Positions 33,176 through 42,850 of a stretch of 64,000 nucleotides of DNA are shown here, piece after piece. The stretch is from Actinomycetota bacterium. Lineage in GTDB: Bacteria > Actinomycetota > Geothermincolia > Geothermincolales > RBG-13-55-18. Numbering within the stretch: position 1 is the first letter of the stretch; the number at the start of each line of letters is the position of its first letter. The notes below the pieces were generated by a model. It saw only the letters and a list, made by a program, of their open reading frames with translations. It searched no databases and was not told where the DNA came from. Position numbers and translations under genes: made by a program. The stretch covers positions 62,001 to 126,000 of the forward strand of contig JABLXL010000004.1 of the NCBI GenBank assembly GCA_013178005.1, written 5' to 3'.

Positions 33176-34135
33176 CTATGCCCTGGGTTTTATGCCGTGG
33201 GTTTCCAGCATGAGGCGCACCACGTCGCGCGAGTGCATGCGCGGACCCAGGCCCAGCGCATCCCGCGTGAGCTCGTCCGAGGCCGTCCAGCGGTAGCGGA
33301 TGAAGTCCAGCATGCCCGAGGGCCCCTCGATGAGCGGGGCGTGGAGTTTCCACAGCAGGTCTATGACGGGGAAGGCGATCTTCGCCGGTATGGGGATCAC
33401 GGGTTTCCCCGCCATGCGCGCTATCTCCTCGGAGTTGATGACCCCCTCGCCCACGGCGTGGAAATAGCCCACCGCCTCCTTCTCCACCACGCGCAGGAAG
33501 ACCTCCGCCACGTCGTCCTCGTGCACGAACTGCATGTCGGGCTTGACGCCGTCCACGGCCGGGAAGAAGGGCAGCCTGACGATGAAGCGCGAGAGGTAGT
33601 TGTCCACGTTGGGGCCGTAAACGATGCATGGACGGATGACGGCCACCTTGATGTGGGGGTTTTCCTCCTTGAAGATGCGCACCACCATCTCGTTTTCGTA
33701 CTTGTCGGCGGCGTAGGTGTAGTTCCGCTGCAGGCGCGGGTGGTCCTTTTCCGTGAGCCACTCCGGGTTGTCGGGATGGGCGCCGAAGGCGGAGGTTGAG
33801 GAGGCAATCACCAGATGCCTGGCTACGCAGGCGGCCGCCGCCTTGAGCACGTTGCGCGTGCCGTTTACGTCGATGTCGTGCATGAGGGCGTCGTCTCGCA
33901 GGGGGTTGACGATGAAGGCCAGGTGCACCACCACTTCGACGTTGTTCAAGGTGAAGAGGTTGACGATGGAGGGGTCCCTCACGTCGAGGCGGTGGAACTC
34001 CATCTTGGGGGTGGAATAGCGCGGGGGGTTGAGGTCCACCCCGATGATCTTCGACGCCTTTTCGCTTTCGTCCAGGAAGCGCAATAGGCGCGTCCCGATA
34101 TAACCCGAGCATCCAGTAACCGCGACCACAGACAT
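33176..34135 (-). CDS. NAD-dependent epimerase/dehydratase
   Basis: A 319-residue extended SDR protein. The ATG at 34135 follows GGAGGGAGGATCGAG and places the cofactor loop TGCSGYIG at residues 7-14. The active site shows IASSTSAFG (serine region, about 110) and YAADK in NYTYAADKYENE (about 140), the YxxxK catalytic pair. The C-terminal half resembles nucleoside-diphosphate-sugar epimerases found beside acyltransferases. The substrate is not predictable. It is transcribed alone, away from the TetR gene. Confidence 0.87.
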   Translation of the reverse strand: MSVVAVTGCSGYIGTRLLRFLDESEKASKIIGVDLNPPRYSTPKMEFHRLDVRDPSIVNLFTLNNVEVVVHLAFIVNPLRDDALMHDIDVNGTRNVLKAAAACVARHLVIASSTSAFGAHPDNPEWLTEKDHPRLQRNYTYAADKYENEMVVRIFKEENPHIKVAVIRPCIVYGPNVDNYLSRFIVRLPFFPAVDGVKPDMQFVHEDDVAEVFLRVVEKEAVGYFHAVGEGVINSEEIARMAGKPVIPIPAKIAFPVIDLLWKLHAPLIEGPSGMLDFIRYRWTASDELTRDALGLGPRMHSRDVVRLMLETHGIKPRA

Positions 34136-34338
34136 CTCGATCCTCCCTCCTCGTAGAAGCAGTTTAATAAAAGGTAGCCCATCAGCCACATACATTACAA
34201 GCGATAGAGAATCTATTTAGGGCTTGGAATTGGCGGTGGACGAGACCTTCGCCGCAGCCGCGCCGTCAAACCTTCCCCCGGCCCAAGGAGTGAAAACCAA
34301 CACATGGAGTTGACCCCGGGGTAACGGCTATGATATAA

Positions 34339-34358
34339 GTTAGTTAATATTAACTAAC
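34339..34358 (+). promoter_or_regulatory. Perfect 20-bp palindromic operator for the TetR regulator
   Basis: GTTAGTTAAT / ATTAACTAAC, a perfect inverted repeat 30 bp upstream of the tetR-family start codon and directly after the sequence TATGATATAA, which resembles a -10 box. Binding there would block transcription of the downstream pair. Confidence 0.8.
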
Positions 34359-34388
34359 CATTAGCCTGAGGGGGGACCTTCGCAAGAC

Positions 34389-35048
34389 ATGGCGGGAAAG
34401 AATGACCGCATGAGCGGTCCCGAGCGCAAGAAGCAGATCGTGCAGGCGACCCTAGCGATCATGGCGGAGCAAGGATTGGCGGGAACGACCACCAGGCGCA
34501 TCGCGGAGAAAGTCGGGGTTTCCGAGCCCGCCCTCTACAAGTACTTCCCCGGGAAGAAGGAATTGATCCTCGAGGCGCTGGACGCCGTGGGGGAGCTGTT
34601 CTACGAGACCTTGTCCCAGGCGGCGGGGGAAAGCGGGGAGGTCACGGAGCGCATCTACCGCATGAGCGACGCCTACTACGAGTTCGTGGTCACCCATCCC
34701 GACGAGTCCATGCTTCTCTTCGAGGCGGTCACGGGGGCGCGCGACCCCGATATCAGGGCCGCCCTGGGGGACAAGATGGTGAGTTTCACCACCATCCTTT
34801 CCCTTATGTTCGAGGAGGGCAAGAAGAACGGGGTGGTGAGAAAGGACCTGGACACCACCGTGGCGTCATGGCAGATCCTCTCCCTGGGGCTCACCCTGGC
34901 CTTCGCTTCTCTCATGGGGCTCAACGAGGTGCTGACCAGGGAAAAGGCCCTCCTTGCGGTGCGAGAGGTACTGGAAAATATTGTAAGCAACGCCTCCTCT
35001 GGCGGCGGAGAAAACAGCGGAATAAGAGGAAAGGAGAACGAGAAATGA
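34389..35048 (+). CDS. TetR-family transcriptional repressor
   Basis: A 219-residue regulator with an N-terminal helix-turn-helix at about residues 14-60 (IVQATLAIMAEQGLAGTTTRRIAEKVGVSEPALYKYFPGKKELI), the usual TetR signature. The C-terminal part is an all-helical ligand domain. A 20-bp palindrome in its own promoter region is the likely autoregulatory operator. It overlaps the flavoenzyme gene by 4 bp, so both are probably controlled together. Confidence 0.93.
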   Translation: MAGKNDRMSGPERKKQIVQATLAIMAEQGLAGTTTRRIAEKVGVSEPALYKYFPGKKELILEALDAVGELFYETLSQAAGESGEVTERIYRMSDAYYEFVVTHPDESMLLFEAVTGARDPDIRAALGDKMVSFTTILSLMFEEGKKNGVVRKDLDTTVASWQILSLGLTLAFASLMGLNEVLTREKALLAVREVLENIVSNASSGGGENSGIRGKENEK

Positions 35049-36532
35049 AAGCTCTGGTCATGGGCGGAGGCATGGCGGGCCTGGCGACCGCCATCAACCT
35101 GCTCGACCTGGGGATCGAGGTCGAGCTGGTGGAAGCCGACGAGATCTTCGGCGGACGTGCCAGTTCCTGGTTGGACGAAGACGGGGACATGATCGACAAC
35201 GCGCTGCACGTCTTCTTCCCCTACTACGCGAACCTGCTCAACTTCTTCAACAAGATGGGCATCGAGAAGAACATACTCTGGAAGCAGACGGAATTCTATT
35301 ACATGCAGGAGGATGGAAAGGACGCGGTGCTGAGGTTCGCCAACCTGCCCGCGCCCTTCCACGCCGCGGTGGCCTTCGGCACCCTGCTCAAGTCCTACAC
35401 CGGCGTTCCCAAGTGGAAGCTCCTCTTCACCGCCGGGGCCATGGGCGGGGCGGTGATGTACTCCGACCGCAAGCTGGAGAAACTTGACGAGGTCTCCTTC
35501 GGGCAGTGGCTGTGCCGCCGCGGGCCCAAGGACGCCCTGCTCCCCCTGGAGCCCGGCATCAACGGCCTCACCTTCACCCCTTCGTGGATGATCTCCGCCA
35601 AGGTGATGATCAACTGGTTCCGCAAGGTGGCGGCCGATCCGGACAGCGCGCGCGTGGGCTTCGCCAACGGCGGGCTGGGCGAGATCTGGGTGGACACCTG
35701 CCTCGACTACATCCACTCCAAGGGAGGGACCACCGCCCTCAAGAGCGCGGTGACCTCCATCAACATGGACGGGACCAAGGTCAAGAGCGTCACCGTCAAC
35801 GGCGAGGAGAAGACCGCGGACCTCTACGTCTCCACCATGAGCCCGTACTCGCTGCGGCGGGTGCTGCCCAAGGAGGCTTTCCACTACGAGTACTTCCGCG
35901 ACCTGTGGTTCTTCCACTACGCGCCCTCGCTTTCCCTGCAGGTGTGGTTCGACCGCAAGCTCACCGACGTTGATGTGACCTTCTTCTCCAATAACTGCAT
36001 CTTCAACACCTACGCGGACCTCTCCAACGTGCTGCCGGACATCTTCAAGGGCGGGTCCATGTTCGAGATGGTGCTCTCGCCGGCGGACAACATCGAGGGG
36101 CTCCCGGACGAGGTGATCTTCGATATCGCCATCAACCAGATCCGCGCCCTGTTCCCCGCTGCCCAGGAGGCGGAGGTGCGCAAGTACAGGGTGGTGCGCG
36201 AGCGGCAGGGCGTTTACCGCGCCTATCCCGGCATGGAGAAGCACCGCCCCTACCAGCGTTCCCCCATCGACAACCTCTACCTGGCGGGGGATTACACCAA
36301 GACCCACGTCTCCTCGGGAGGCATGGAGGCGGCCATCTGGACCGCCAACCACTGCGCGGAGCTCATCGCCCTGGACAAGCTGGGCAAGACGCACTCCCTC
36401 AACGTGGAGTGGAAGCCCAAGAAGGGGCTCACGCCCTTCCTGAAGCCCGCCACCCAGGTCGGCGCGGCGCTGGGAGGCCTCGCCCTGGCCAGGGGCGCGC
36501 TCAAGCTACTCAAAGCGTCGCGCGGGGCATAA
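35045..36532 (+). CDS. FAD-dependent amine oxidase / phytoene desaturase-like enzyme
   Basis: A 495-residue flavoprotein. The N-terminus KALVMGGGMAGLATAINLLDLGIEVELVEAD is the FAD ADP-binding fold, with the glutamate at its end and the GGRASSW segment typical of phytoene desaturases and amine oxidases. The C-terminal FAD motif is NLYLAGDYTKTHVSSGGMEAAIWTANHCAE. No other carotenoid gene is present, so carotenoid chemistry is not established. It is translated with the TetR gene (ATGA overlap). Confidence 0.88.
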   Translation: MKALVMGGGMAGLATAINLLDLGIEVELVEADEIFGGRASSWLDEDGDMIDNALHVFFPYYANLLNFFNKMGIEKNILWKQTEFYYMQEDGKDAVLRFANLPAPFHAAVAFGTLLKSYTGVPKWKLLFTAGAMGGAVMYSDRKLEKLDEVSFGQWLCRRGPKDALLPLEPGINGLTFTPSWMISAKVMINWFRKVAADPDSARVGFANGGLGEIWVDTCLDYIHSKGGTTALKSAVTSINMDGTKVKSVTVNGEEKTADLYVSTMSPYSLRRVLPKEAFHYEYFRDLWFFHYAPSLSLQVWFDRKLTDVDVTFFSNNCIFNTYADLSNVLPDIFKGGSMFEMVLSPADNIEGLPDEVIFDIAINQIRALFPAAQEAEVRKYRVVRERQGVYRAYPGMEKHRPYQRSPIDNLYLAGDYTKTHVSSGGMEAAIWTANHCAELIALDKLGKTHSLNVEWKPKKGLTPFLKPATQVGAALGGLALARGALKLLKASRGA

Positions 36533-37096
36533 GGGGACGGACGGCCAGGCAAGGGGCGCGAACTTGTTGCCCCTTGCCTGAGGCGATCATATAAATCGCC
36601 GCTTCCCCTGGAAGCGGCATGCCGGCGGAACACCGGGGCCGCCATGGCGAATGGGAGGTCTCGCGAGCGCGGAGCGCGCACGTGAGAGCATGGTCAGCAG
36701 GGAGCGAAAGACAGCGGCGGCTCCGGTTCCGCGGGCCACTTCAGGCAAGGCACAGGGAACGGCACTTGCCCGATACTTGAGGCGATCGTAAGTTCGCCGT
36801 TGCTTGGATTCTCGAGAGCCAGGAAACACGGGCGCCGGCGAGGACGTAAGCGCTGGCGTGTGGATTTGATGGAAGGATCCGGTTCCCTTCCCCCTTCAAG
36901 CCGGAACGCCGAAGGCGCGGCAGCCCGCCGCGCCTTCAGGCATGTGGGGGCGCCCTTGCCCCATGCCTGAGGGTGGCTTGCCATAAGCTGCCGGCCATCA
37001 CCCGAGAAAGCTGCCCTTCCTCCATGACCAGGGATGGCTTGAATGAGCGTGGAGATGACGCTTCAGGTAGTCGCCATGGTCCCAAGCCCGGGAGGC
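36533..37096. other. Gene-free region with palindromic repeats
   Basis: Contains a perfect 12-bp stem CAGGCAAGGGGC (36546-36557) / GCCCCTTGCCTG (36569-36580), which can terminate the flavoenzyme transcript. A second inverted pair CAGGCATG (36937-36944) / CATGCCTG (36962-36969) lies to the right. Both belong to the dispersed palindrome family also seen at 5395 and 39146. No gene seen. Confidence 0.65.
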
Positions 37097-37498
37097 TTAC
37101 CCGGCGTCGTAAACGTAAAAAGTGCCGAGGGCCTTGGCGACGATCTCGTCGCCGTTGCGCACCTCGGATTCGAGGACGGCGATGCGGCGGCGGCGATCCA
37201 CCACCTCGCTATCGCATATCAACTTGCCCTCTTTCACGGATCTGAGGTAAGTGATCTTTATCTCCACCGTGGCGCAGAGCTCCTTTTCCTCCATGACGGA
37301 ATAGAGGGCGGCCCCCATGCCGAAATCCACCATGGAATAAACGACGCCGCCGTGAAGGACCCCGTGAGGGTTTATCAACTCCCGGCGGGCTTCAAGCTCG
37401 CAGCGGCTGCGCCCGCCACCGTAGGCGGTAAAGACTATCCCCAGCAGATCCCCGAAGGGGTTGAAGCCCTCGGGTGGCTCGAAGAACTCCTTGGGCAT
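37097..37498 (-). CDS. PaaI-type hotdog thioesterase
   Basis: A 133-residue single hotdog-fold protein. The ATG at 37498 follows AGAGGGGAT. The family signature INPHGVLHGGVVYSMVDFGMGAAL (about 46-69) carries the catalytic HGG motif and the acidic residue of the helix. The C-terminal strands end in KALGTFYVYDAG. Members hydrolyse acyl-CoA thioesters; the acyl group is unknown. Confidence 0.9.
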   Translation of the reverse strand: MPKEFFEPPEGFNPFGDLLGIVFTAYGGGRSRCELEARRELINPHGVLHGGVVYSMVDFGMGAALYSVMEEKELCATVEIKITYLRSVKEGKLICDSEVVDRRRRIAVLESEVRNGDEIVAKALGTFYVYDAG

Positions 37499-37952
37499 AT
37501 CCCCTCTCTTCGCTGTCTCCGTCTCCGCGACGTAATTATCGCACAAACCTTCCCCGTGGACATGGTGAAAAGGGTTCGGTTTATCGCCGGACGGCAGTCG
37601 GTGCCGACGAGCAGGGATGGGCGCCCCTTGGGGCAAAGGCCGGAACGCGCATCGGGCCTCATCCTGTCATCCAGCCAGACCGTCATCAGGCGAGGATTCG
37701 CGCGTTTCCATAAACGATATGGGCTATTAGGGAACGTCAGCCCGCCCTGAAAGGATCGTGTGGTCGCCACTGGGCGTTCGATGTTTTGCTTTTTATTGAC
37801 CGGTCGCTTCAACATGGTGGCCTCTGAGAGAATCAACCATTTGACCATGCGTCGCAGCCCTTTGGATGGATGGGATTCCTGCAACTTTACGTCATCCTGC
37901 GATCAGGACAAGGAGCGGTCCTCCGCGCTCTCATGGATGAGAGGAGAGGCCA
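37499..37952. other. Gene-free region
   Basis: No convincing gene or RNA element; divergent promoters are expected here. Confidence 0.45.
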
Positions 37953-39002
37953 TTGCGCATCACCGGTTCAAACGTCTCCATGCAGGCCGGGTATTCCTTT
38001 TCCAGGGTGGAGGAAACCAGGGAGAGCCTGCGTTTCCGGGTAGGACCCCAAATCGGAGCCGGGCAGCGGGCTGCCCGTCCGGCCATCGAGCCAGAGGCTG
38101 GGGCCGGAGGGGTGGAACGCGCGCAAGGCGAGGAAAGGGCGTATGGAGTCGAGGGCAAGGGCAGGCCTGACCTGGCGAGGTTGAAAAGCCTGGTGGAAAA
38201 GCTCATCGAGATGGTGACGGGCAAGCGCGTCAGGATCCGCACCGCGGAGCTTTGCCCCGGCGACTCAGAGACGGGGGAAGGCGCCGAGGCGAGCGGGAAC
38301 CGGGATACGGCGCGGGCGGGGAACGGAGCGCGGGCTGGGTGGAGCCTGGAATATGAATATGCCAGGTACGAGGCGGAAAGCGAGACCTCGACTTTCAGGG
38401 CAACGGGGTCGGTGAGAACGGCCGATGGCAGGGAGATAAACTTCCTGCTCGATCTGTCCATGCATAGGGAATACGAGAGCTACGAGAGCGTGCGGCTGCG
38501 CGCCGGCGACGCCGCGGTATCCGATCCCCTGGTGATAAACTTCGACGGCACTTCCGCGCGCCTGTCCGGGCTGAGGTTCGAGTTCGACCTCGACGGGGAC
38601 GGCGCTCCCGAGGAGGTGCCGATGCTGGAATCGGGCAGTGGGTTCCTGGTCCTGGACCTCAACGGGAATGGAGCGGTGGACGACGGCGCCGAGATGTTCG
38701 GGCCGGTTTCCGGCGACGGGTTCGCCGAACTGGCTTCCTATGACCTGGATGGCAACAACTGGATAGACGAGGGAGACCCCGTCTTCTCGGGGTTGCGCGT
38801 GTGGGTAAGGAATCCAGGCGAGGATTCCTTGCTTTCGCTCGCGGATACAGGCGTTGGCGCCATATACCTCGGAAGGACGGCGACTCCCTTTTCCCTTACG
38901 GATTCCGGCAACCAGTTGCTGGGAGCGGTCAGGACGACCGGCTTGTACCTGCGCGAGGACGGAACGGCGGGGGCCGTGCAGCAGCTCGACCTGTCGATAT
39001 AG
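37953..39002 (+). CDS. Calcium-loop (EF-hand/dockerin-like) protein, unknown
   Basis: A 349-residue protein starting at a TTG after GAGGAGAGG. It has no signal peptide. Residues 1-120 are low-complexity and charged. The second half has a beta-rich region and then three aspartate-rich loops, DLDGDGAPEEV, DLNGNGAVDDGAE and DLDGNNWIDEGD, that match calcium-binding EF-hand-like loops. The closing part (GLRVWVRN...IYLGR) resembles proteins of unknown function that combine such loops with an N-terminal flagellar/surface-like stretch. The role is unknown. Confidence 0.78.
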   Translation: MRITGSNVSMQAGYSFSRVEETRESLRFRVGPQIGAGQRAARPAIEPEAGAGGVERAQGEERAYGVEGKGRPDLARLKSLVEKLIEMVTGKRVRIRTAELCPGDSETGEGAEASGNRDTARAGNGARAGWSLEYEYARYEAESETSTFRATGSVRTADGREINFLLDLSMHREYESYESVRLRAGDAAVSDPLVINFDGTSARLSGLRFEFDLDGDGAPEEVPMLESGSGFLVLDLNGNGAVDDGAEMFGPVSGDGFAELASYDLDGNNWIDEGDPVFSGLRVWVRNPGEDSLLSLADTGVGAIYLGRTATPFSLTDSGNQLLGAVRTTGLYLREDGTAGAVQQLDLSI

Positions 39003-39378
39003 GGCTGAAGCGGCCTCAGGTATGGGGAAACGGCCATCCCTTTGCGCCCCGCGCGGGGCGGGCTTACCCGCAAGGCCCGTCTCGTACGTGGGCGGCCCGC
39101 CCGGATCATCCCGTGCCGGTCCTGCGCAACGGGCCAAAGCGGCCTCAGGCATGGGGCGAGGACCGTCCCCATATGCCTGGGGGGAACAAGATAACCGGGC
39201 GGCATGGAGGCCGCCCGGTTCCCCCCAAACCCCCCTACGCTTGCTGCCGTGCTCCTTTAATCCTCCGATACCTCACATGCGCGAGGGCCACCTTGCCCGG
39301 CGCGCCAATACCCGCCAACCCGACCTTCACCCCCGTACTCAACGCCCCAGGCATGGGGTAAAAGCCGTTCGCCCGCGC
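39003..39378. other. Gene-free region with palindromes
   Basis: Contains CAGGCATGGGG (39146-39156) / CCCCATATGCCTG (39167-39179), a dispersed palindrome copy. It also has a perfect 11-bp stem AACCGGGCGGC (39193-39203) / GCCGCCCGGTT (39210-39220), which may be a bidirectional terminator although it lacks a T-tract. Confidence 0.6.
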
Positions 39379-40968
39379 CTAATACGCTCCGTTGGAGGAG
39401 AGTATGGCCGAGAAGGTCCTCAGGATGATCTTGAAATCCTGCCACAGGGACCAGGTCTCGATATAGTAAAGGTCGAGCTTCACCATCTCGTCGAAGGGCA
39501 GGTCGCTGCGCCCGCTCACCTGCCACAGGCCGGTGATGCCGGGTTTCACGTTCAGGCGCTGCTTCTGCCAGTTCTTGTACTGCTTTACTTCCTTGGGTAT
39601 GGGCGGCCTTGGCCCCACCAGGCTCATGTGCCCCGCCAGCACGTTGAAGATCTGCGGGAGCTCGTCGATGGAGAACTTGCGGATCCACTTCCCGACCCTC
39701 GTCACCCTGGGGTCGTCGGTTATCTTGAAGAGGGGTCCCTCCGCCTGGTTCAAGTCGGCCAGCTCGTCCTGCAGCTCCTCGGCGTTTTCCACCATGGAGC
39801 GGAATTTCAGGCAATTGAAGTGTTTCTCGTTTTTCCCCACCCGCTCCTGGCGGAAGAACACGGGGCCCGGGGAATCCAGCTTTATCGCGATGGCGGTTAT
39901 CAGCAGCACCGGCCAGGCTATGAGCAGGGCGGCAAAGCCGAGCACGTAATCCTCCACGCTCTTCAACACCTTCCGGTAGCCCCGCAGCTTCTTCTCCCTC
40001 AACTTGATTAGTGGTATGCCGCCGATCTCGTTGACGGTTATCTCGTCGGTTATCACCTCGAAGAGCCGGGGCACGATGGAGCACTCCACCCCCGCCTTGT
40101 TGCACTTGGAGGCCAGGTCCAGCAGTTGCTCGGAACTCGTGCTCGAGAAGGCGATGATCACCTTCTCCACCTCGAACTCGGTAATGATGTCCTGCATCTC
40201 CTTTATGCCGCCCAGCACCCGCATTTCCTTAAGCTCGGGCTCTTCAAACCGGGTGAAGAGGGGATCGTCGTCCACGAATCCCACCGGGCGCAGCCCGAAG
40301 CAATCGTGGCGCACCAGTTTACGCGCCACCTGCTTGCCCACCTTGCCCGCGCCTATGATGAGAGTGTTGCGCATGACCACGTCGCTTATCCCCGCAAGGG
40401 AGAGGGAGGCTTGCAGGATGACGCGACCGGCGAAGAGGAAAAGGATGGCGAGCGCCCAGAAGACGATCAGGTATCCCCGGGTCGAGACGGAGGAGTCGAG
40501 GATGAACGCCATTGCCAGGAGGAAGATCAGGTAGGCGTTTACCGCCCCCACGATCTTGGGAATGCGGTCCAGGATGCGCACACGTGTCCGTGGATCGTAC
40601 ATGCCGCAGACCTTCAGGGCGAGAAATAGCGCGGGGGAAGTGACCATGAGGGCAGAGATTATGCTCCCGTAGGATACTATGTTCTCGGGAGGGAAAACGC
40701 GCACGAAAAAGGCGTTCTCGAAGCGCAACCAGTAGGCGAGCGTGGCCGCAGCGAAAACGGCCAGGACATCCACGAGAAGGCGCGCCGTAATGCGCGCGGC
40801 CACCTCCGCGCGCTTCGGCACGGGACGCTCCAGCAGGCCATGGTCTGTCCCGGCCAGCAAGGCGATAAGCTCTTCGTCCCGGAGCTCCAGCTCGGGGAAG
40901 GCGGCGCTGCTCGCTGGCAGAGCGGCTCTCGTCTCAGACAACCCGCTTTCGATCAATTGCTTCTCCAT
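39379..40968 (-). CDS. Polyprenyl-phosphate sugar-1-phosphate transferase (WbaP/CpsE-like)
   Basis: A 529-residue membrane protein. The N-terminal half has four to five transmembrane helices, then a CoA-binding-like Rossmann segment (LIIGAGKVGKQVARKLV, about 203-219). A further helix (about 340-360) leads into the bacterial sugar transferase domain. That domain shows FFRQERVGKNEKHFNCLKFRSM, KWIRKFSIDELPQIFNVL and MSLVGPRPPIPKE with the catalytic DE pair. It starts exopolysaccharide synthesis by moving a sugar phosphate onto undecaprenyl phosphate. The ATG follows AGGGGGAGC and overlaps the glycosyltransferase gene by 35 bp. Confidence 0.92.
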   Translation of the reverse strand: MEKQLIESGLSETRAALPASSAAFPELELRDEELIALLAGTDHGLLERPVPKRAEVAARITARLLVDVLAVFAAATLAYWLRFENAFFVRVFPPENIVSYGSIISALMVTSPALFLALKVCGMYDPRTRVRILDRIPKIVGAVNAYLIFLLAMAFILDSSVSTRGYLIVFWALAILFLFAGRVILQASLSLAGISDVVMRNTLIIGAGKVGKQVARKLVRHDCFGLRPVGFVDDDPLFTRFEEPELKEMRVLGGIKEMQDIITEFEVEKVIIAFSSTSSEQLLDLASKCNKAGVECSIVPRLFEVITDEITVNEIGGIPLIKLREKKLRGYRKVLKSVEDYVLGFAALLIAWPVLLITAIAIKLDSPGPVFFRQERVGKNEKHFNCLKFRSMVENAEELQDELADLNQAEGPLFKITDDPRVTRVGKWIRKFSIDELPQIFNVLAGHMSLVGPRPPIPKEVKQYKNWQKQRLNVKPGITGLWQVSGRSDLPFDEMVKLDLYYIETWSLWQDFKIILRTFSAILSSNGAY

Positions 40969-42142
40969 GCTCCCCCTCCAGTTTTGTCTCCGGCGCCGGT
41001 ATGTTTACCAGGCGCCCCTTTTTTGCCGGCGTCGCATGAATATCGCAAAAGCGCTTCCACGCTTGATCCACGTATTCAATCAGCTTCCGCTTGAAGACCT
41101 CCACGTCGAACTCCATGGCCCTGGCGCGCGCCCTCATGGGATTAAAACGTCCGGGATCGAAGTCCCTTACGCACCTGGCGAGGGATTCGGCATCCTGCCG
41201 GTCGAAGAAAGTTCCCGTCTCTCCCTCCACCACCGTCTCGGTGGCGCCGCCTCCCCGGTACGCGATGACCGGCCTCCCCGCGGCCATGGCCTCCAGGGGG
41301 ACGATCCCGAAGTCCTCCTCCTGGGGGAAGACCAGGGCGAGGCAGCGGGAATACAGCTCCGCGAGCTCGGCGTCGCTCACCCTTCCGAGGAACTCCACGT
41401 TGGGCCTCGCCGCCGCGCGCAGTTCCTCCAACTCCGAACCGGTGCCCGCGATCTTCAAGGGAAGCCCGAGGCGGTTGAAGGCCTCCACCGCGATGTCGGC
41501 GCGCTTGTAGGGGATGAGCCTCCCCACCAGGAGGAAGTAGTCGTCCACGCGCTCCGAGACCCTGAGCCAGCCTGTATCCACGGGAGGGTAGATGACGTCC
41601 GCCTCGCGGCGGTAATATTTCTCGATGCGCCGGGCGACGTGCTCGCTGATGGCCACGAAGCGGTCCACGCGATCGGCGGCGCAGCGGTCCCAAACCCGTA
41701 GGTAGCTGGTCATATAGGGCATGAACGCCTTCACCAGGGGGTTGAGCAAGCCGTAACGGGGATTCTCGAGATAATGGTGATATCCGCTCCAGTAATAACG
41801 GACCGGCGTATAGCAGTAGCAGATGTGCAGCGTCTCCGGACGGGTTATCACTCCCTTCGCTTCCGCATGGCAGGAGGAGATCACCACGTCGAAGGAGGAG
41901 AGGTCGAAACGCTCGAAGGCCACCGTCCTCAAGAAGGGGAATGCCTGGTGCCTGGTCTTGGCGCCGGGAACCCTCTGCAGGAAAGAGGTCCTTATCTCCT
42001 TGTCGTTCAGCTGGGGGAAATGCTCGGGGCAATAGACGGAGGTGAAAACGGGCGCTTCTGGGAACGCCTGGCACATGGCCACCAGCACGCGCTCAGCGCC
42101 CGCGAAATTCGTGAGCCAGTCGTGCACCAGCGCCAGCCTCAT
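40934..42142 (-). CDS. GT4-family glycosyltransferase
   Basis: A 402-residue GT-B glycosyltransferase. It starts RLALVHDWLTNFAGAERVL and carries the GT4 signature EEDFGIVPLEAMAAGRPVIAYRGGGATETV with the EX7E motif near 290-300. The nucleotide-sugar site is YFLLVGRLIPYKRADI. Being directly upstream and overlapping the priming sugar transferase, it probably adds the second or a later sugar of the repeat unit, by inference. An in-frame GTG five codons upstream is an alternative start. Confidence 0.9.
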   Translation of the reverse strand: MRLALVHDWLTNFAGAERVLVAMCQAFPEAPVFTSVYCPEHFPQLNDKEIRTSFLQRVPGAKTRHQAFPFLRTVAFERFDLSSFDVVISSCHAEAKGVITRPETLHICYCYTPVRYYWSGYHHYLENPRYGLLNPLVKAFMPYMTSYLRVWDRCAADRVDRFVAISEHVARRIEKYYRREADVIYPPVDTGWLRVSERVDDYFLLVGRLIPYKRADIAVEAFNRLGLPLKIAGTGSELEELRAAARPNVEFLGRVSDAELAELYSRCLALVFPQEEDFGIVPLEAMAAGRPVIAYRGGGATETVVEGETGTFFDRQDAESLARCVRDFDPGRFNPMRARARAMEFDVEVFKRKLIEYVDQAWKRFCDIHATPAKKGRLVNIPAPETKLEGEHGEAIDRKRVV

Positions 42143-42850
42143 CGCGTCCCCGTCCACTCGTCGTTTCTCATCTCGTCGTTTGCGTTACCTGGAAGGATCC
42201 AGCAACTCGTCCTATCCACTCGAGGACCAGGAAGCGGGGTTGCCTAGCTCTACCTGGGTGGTGAAGCGGGACCCAAAACATCTGCCGGGAAGTTCAGGTA
42301 GGTCGGGAATCAAGCCCTTTAGGGAAAATCCACAAGCTGATCAATCTACCCGAGTGTGTCTCGACCTTTGCGTCCGGTTTTTGCGTTCACGCACCCCCAA
42401 TTCGCACCCGCTCTCGTCTGCCTCGCTTCTCTACAGGGATATTCATGCGACTCTGCCCCCGTCGTTCATCCCTGTGATCAAAATATATACCTAACCGGGG
42501 TCACATTCAAGTTACCGTGCGGTAATGTCACAGAATCACAATCGCTTTGTAACATGTGCGTAACAGAAAAGCGGTATCGGAGCTTGACATGGGCAAAAGG
42601 ACCAATCAACCGTACGCTCTGGCGCGGTCAGCGTGAGCCGATTTTTCGACATGGCATGGCAAGGGAAGAAGCGCCGAACAACCATGCCTCGTGTCGACCT
42701 CAGACATTCACCTTTTATAAAGTTGGACTTCCGAGAGGAAAACAGAAGGGTTTCGGTCATGCCGCGCGTCGGTCTTGGCGGTCTCGTGCTCGTCCTGGTT
42801 GATTCCCTGTGGACAGGCAGGATCGCTTGCGCGCGCGCCGCGACCCGGAC
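42143..42850. other. Gene-free region of about 700 bp
   Basis: No gene on either strand has support. The stretch 42440-42620 is relatively AT-rich and may hold the leftward promoter of the glycosyltransferase pair. I see no repeat or RNA. Confidence 0.5.

Noticed and set aside
34676-36394. 572-residue frame on the minus strand
   Set aside because: Antisense to the TetR and flavoenzyme genes, which carry clear family motifs.
37953-39002. Classical secreted dockerin protein
   Set aside because: The Asp-rich loops are present, but there is no signal peptide and no paired dockerin repeat.
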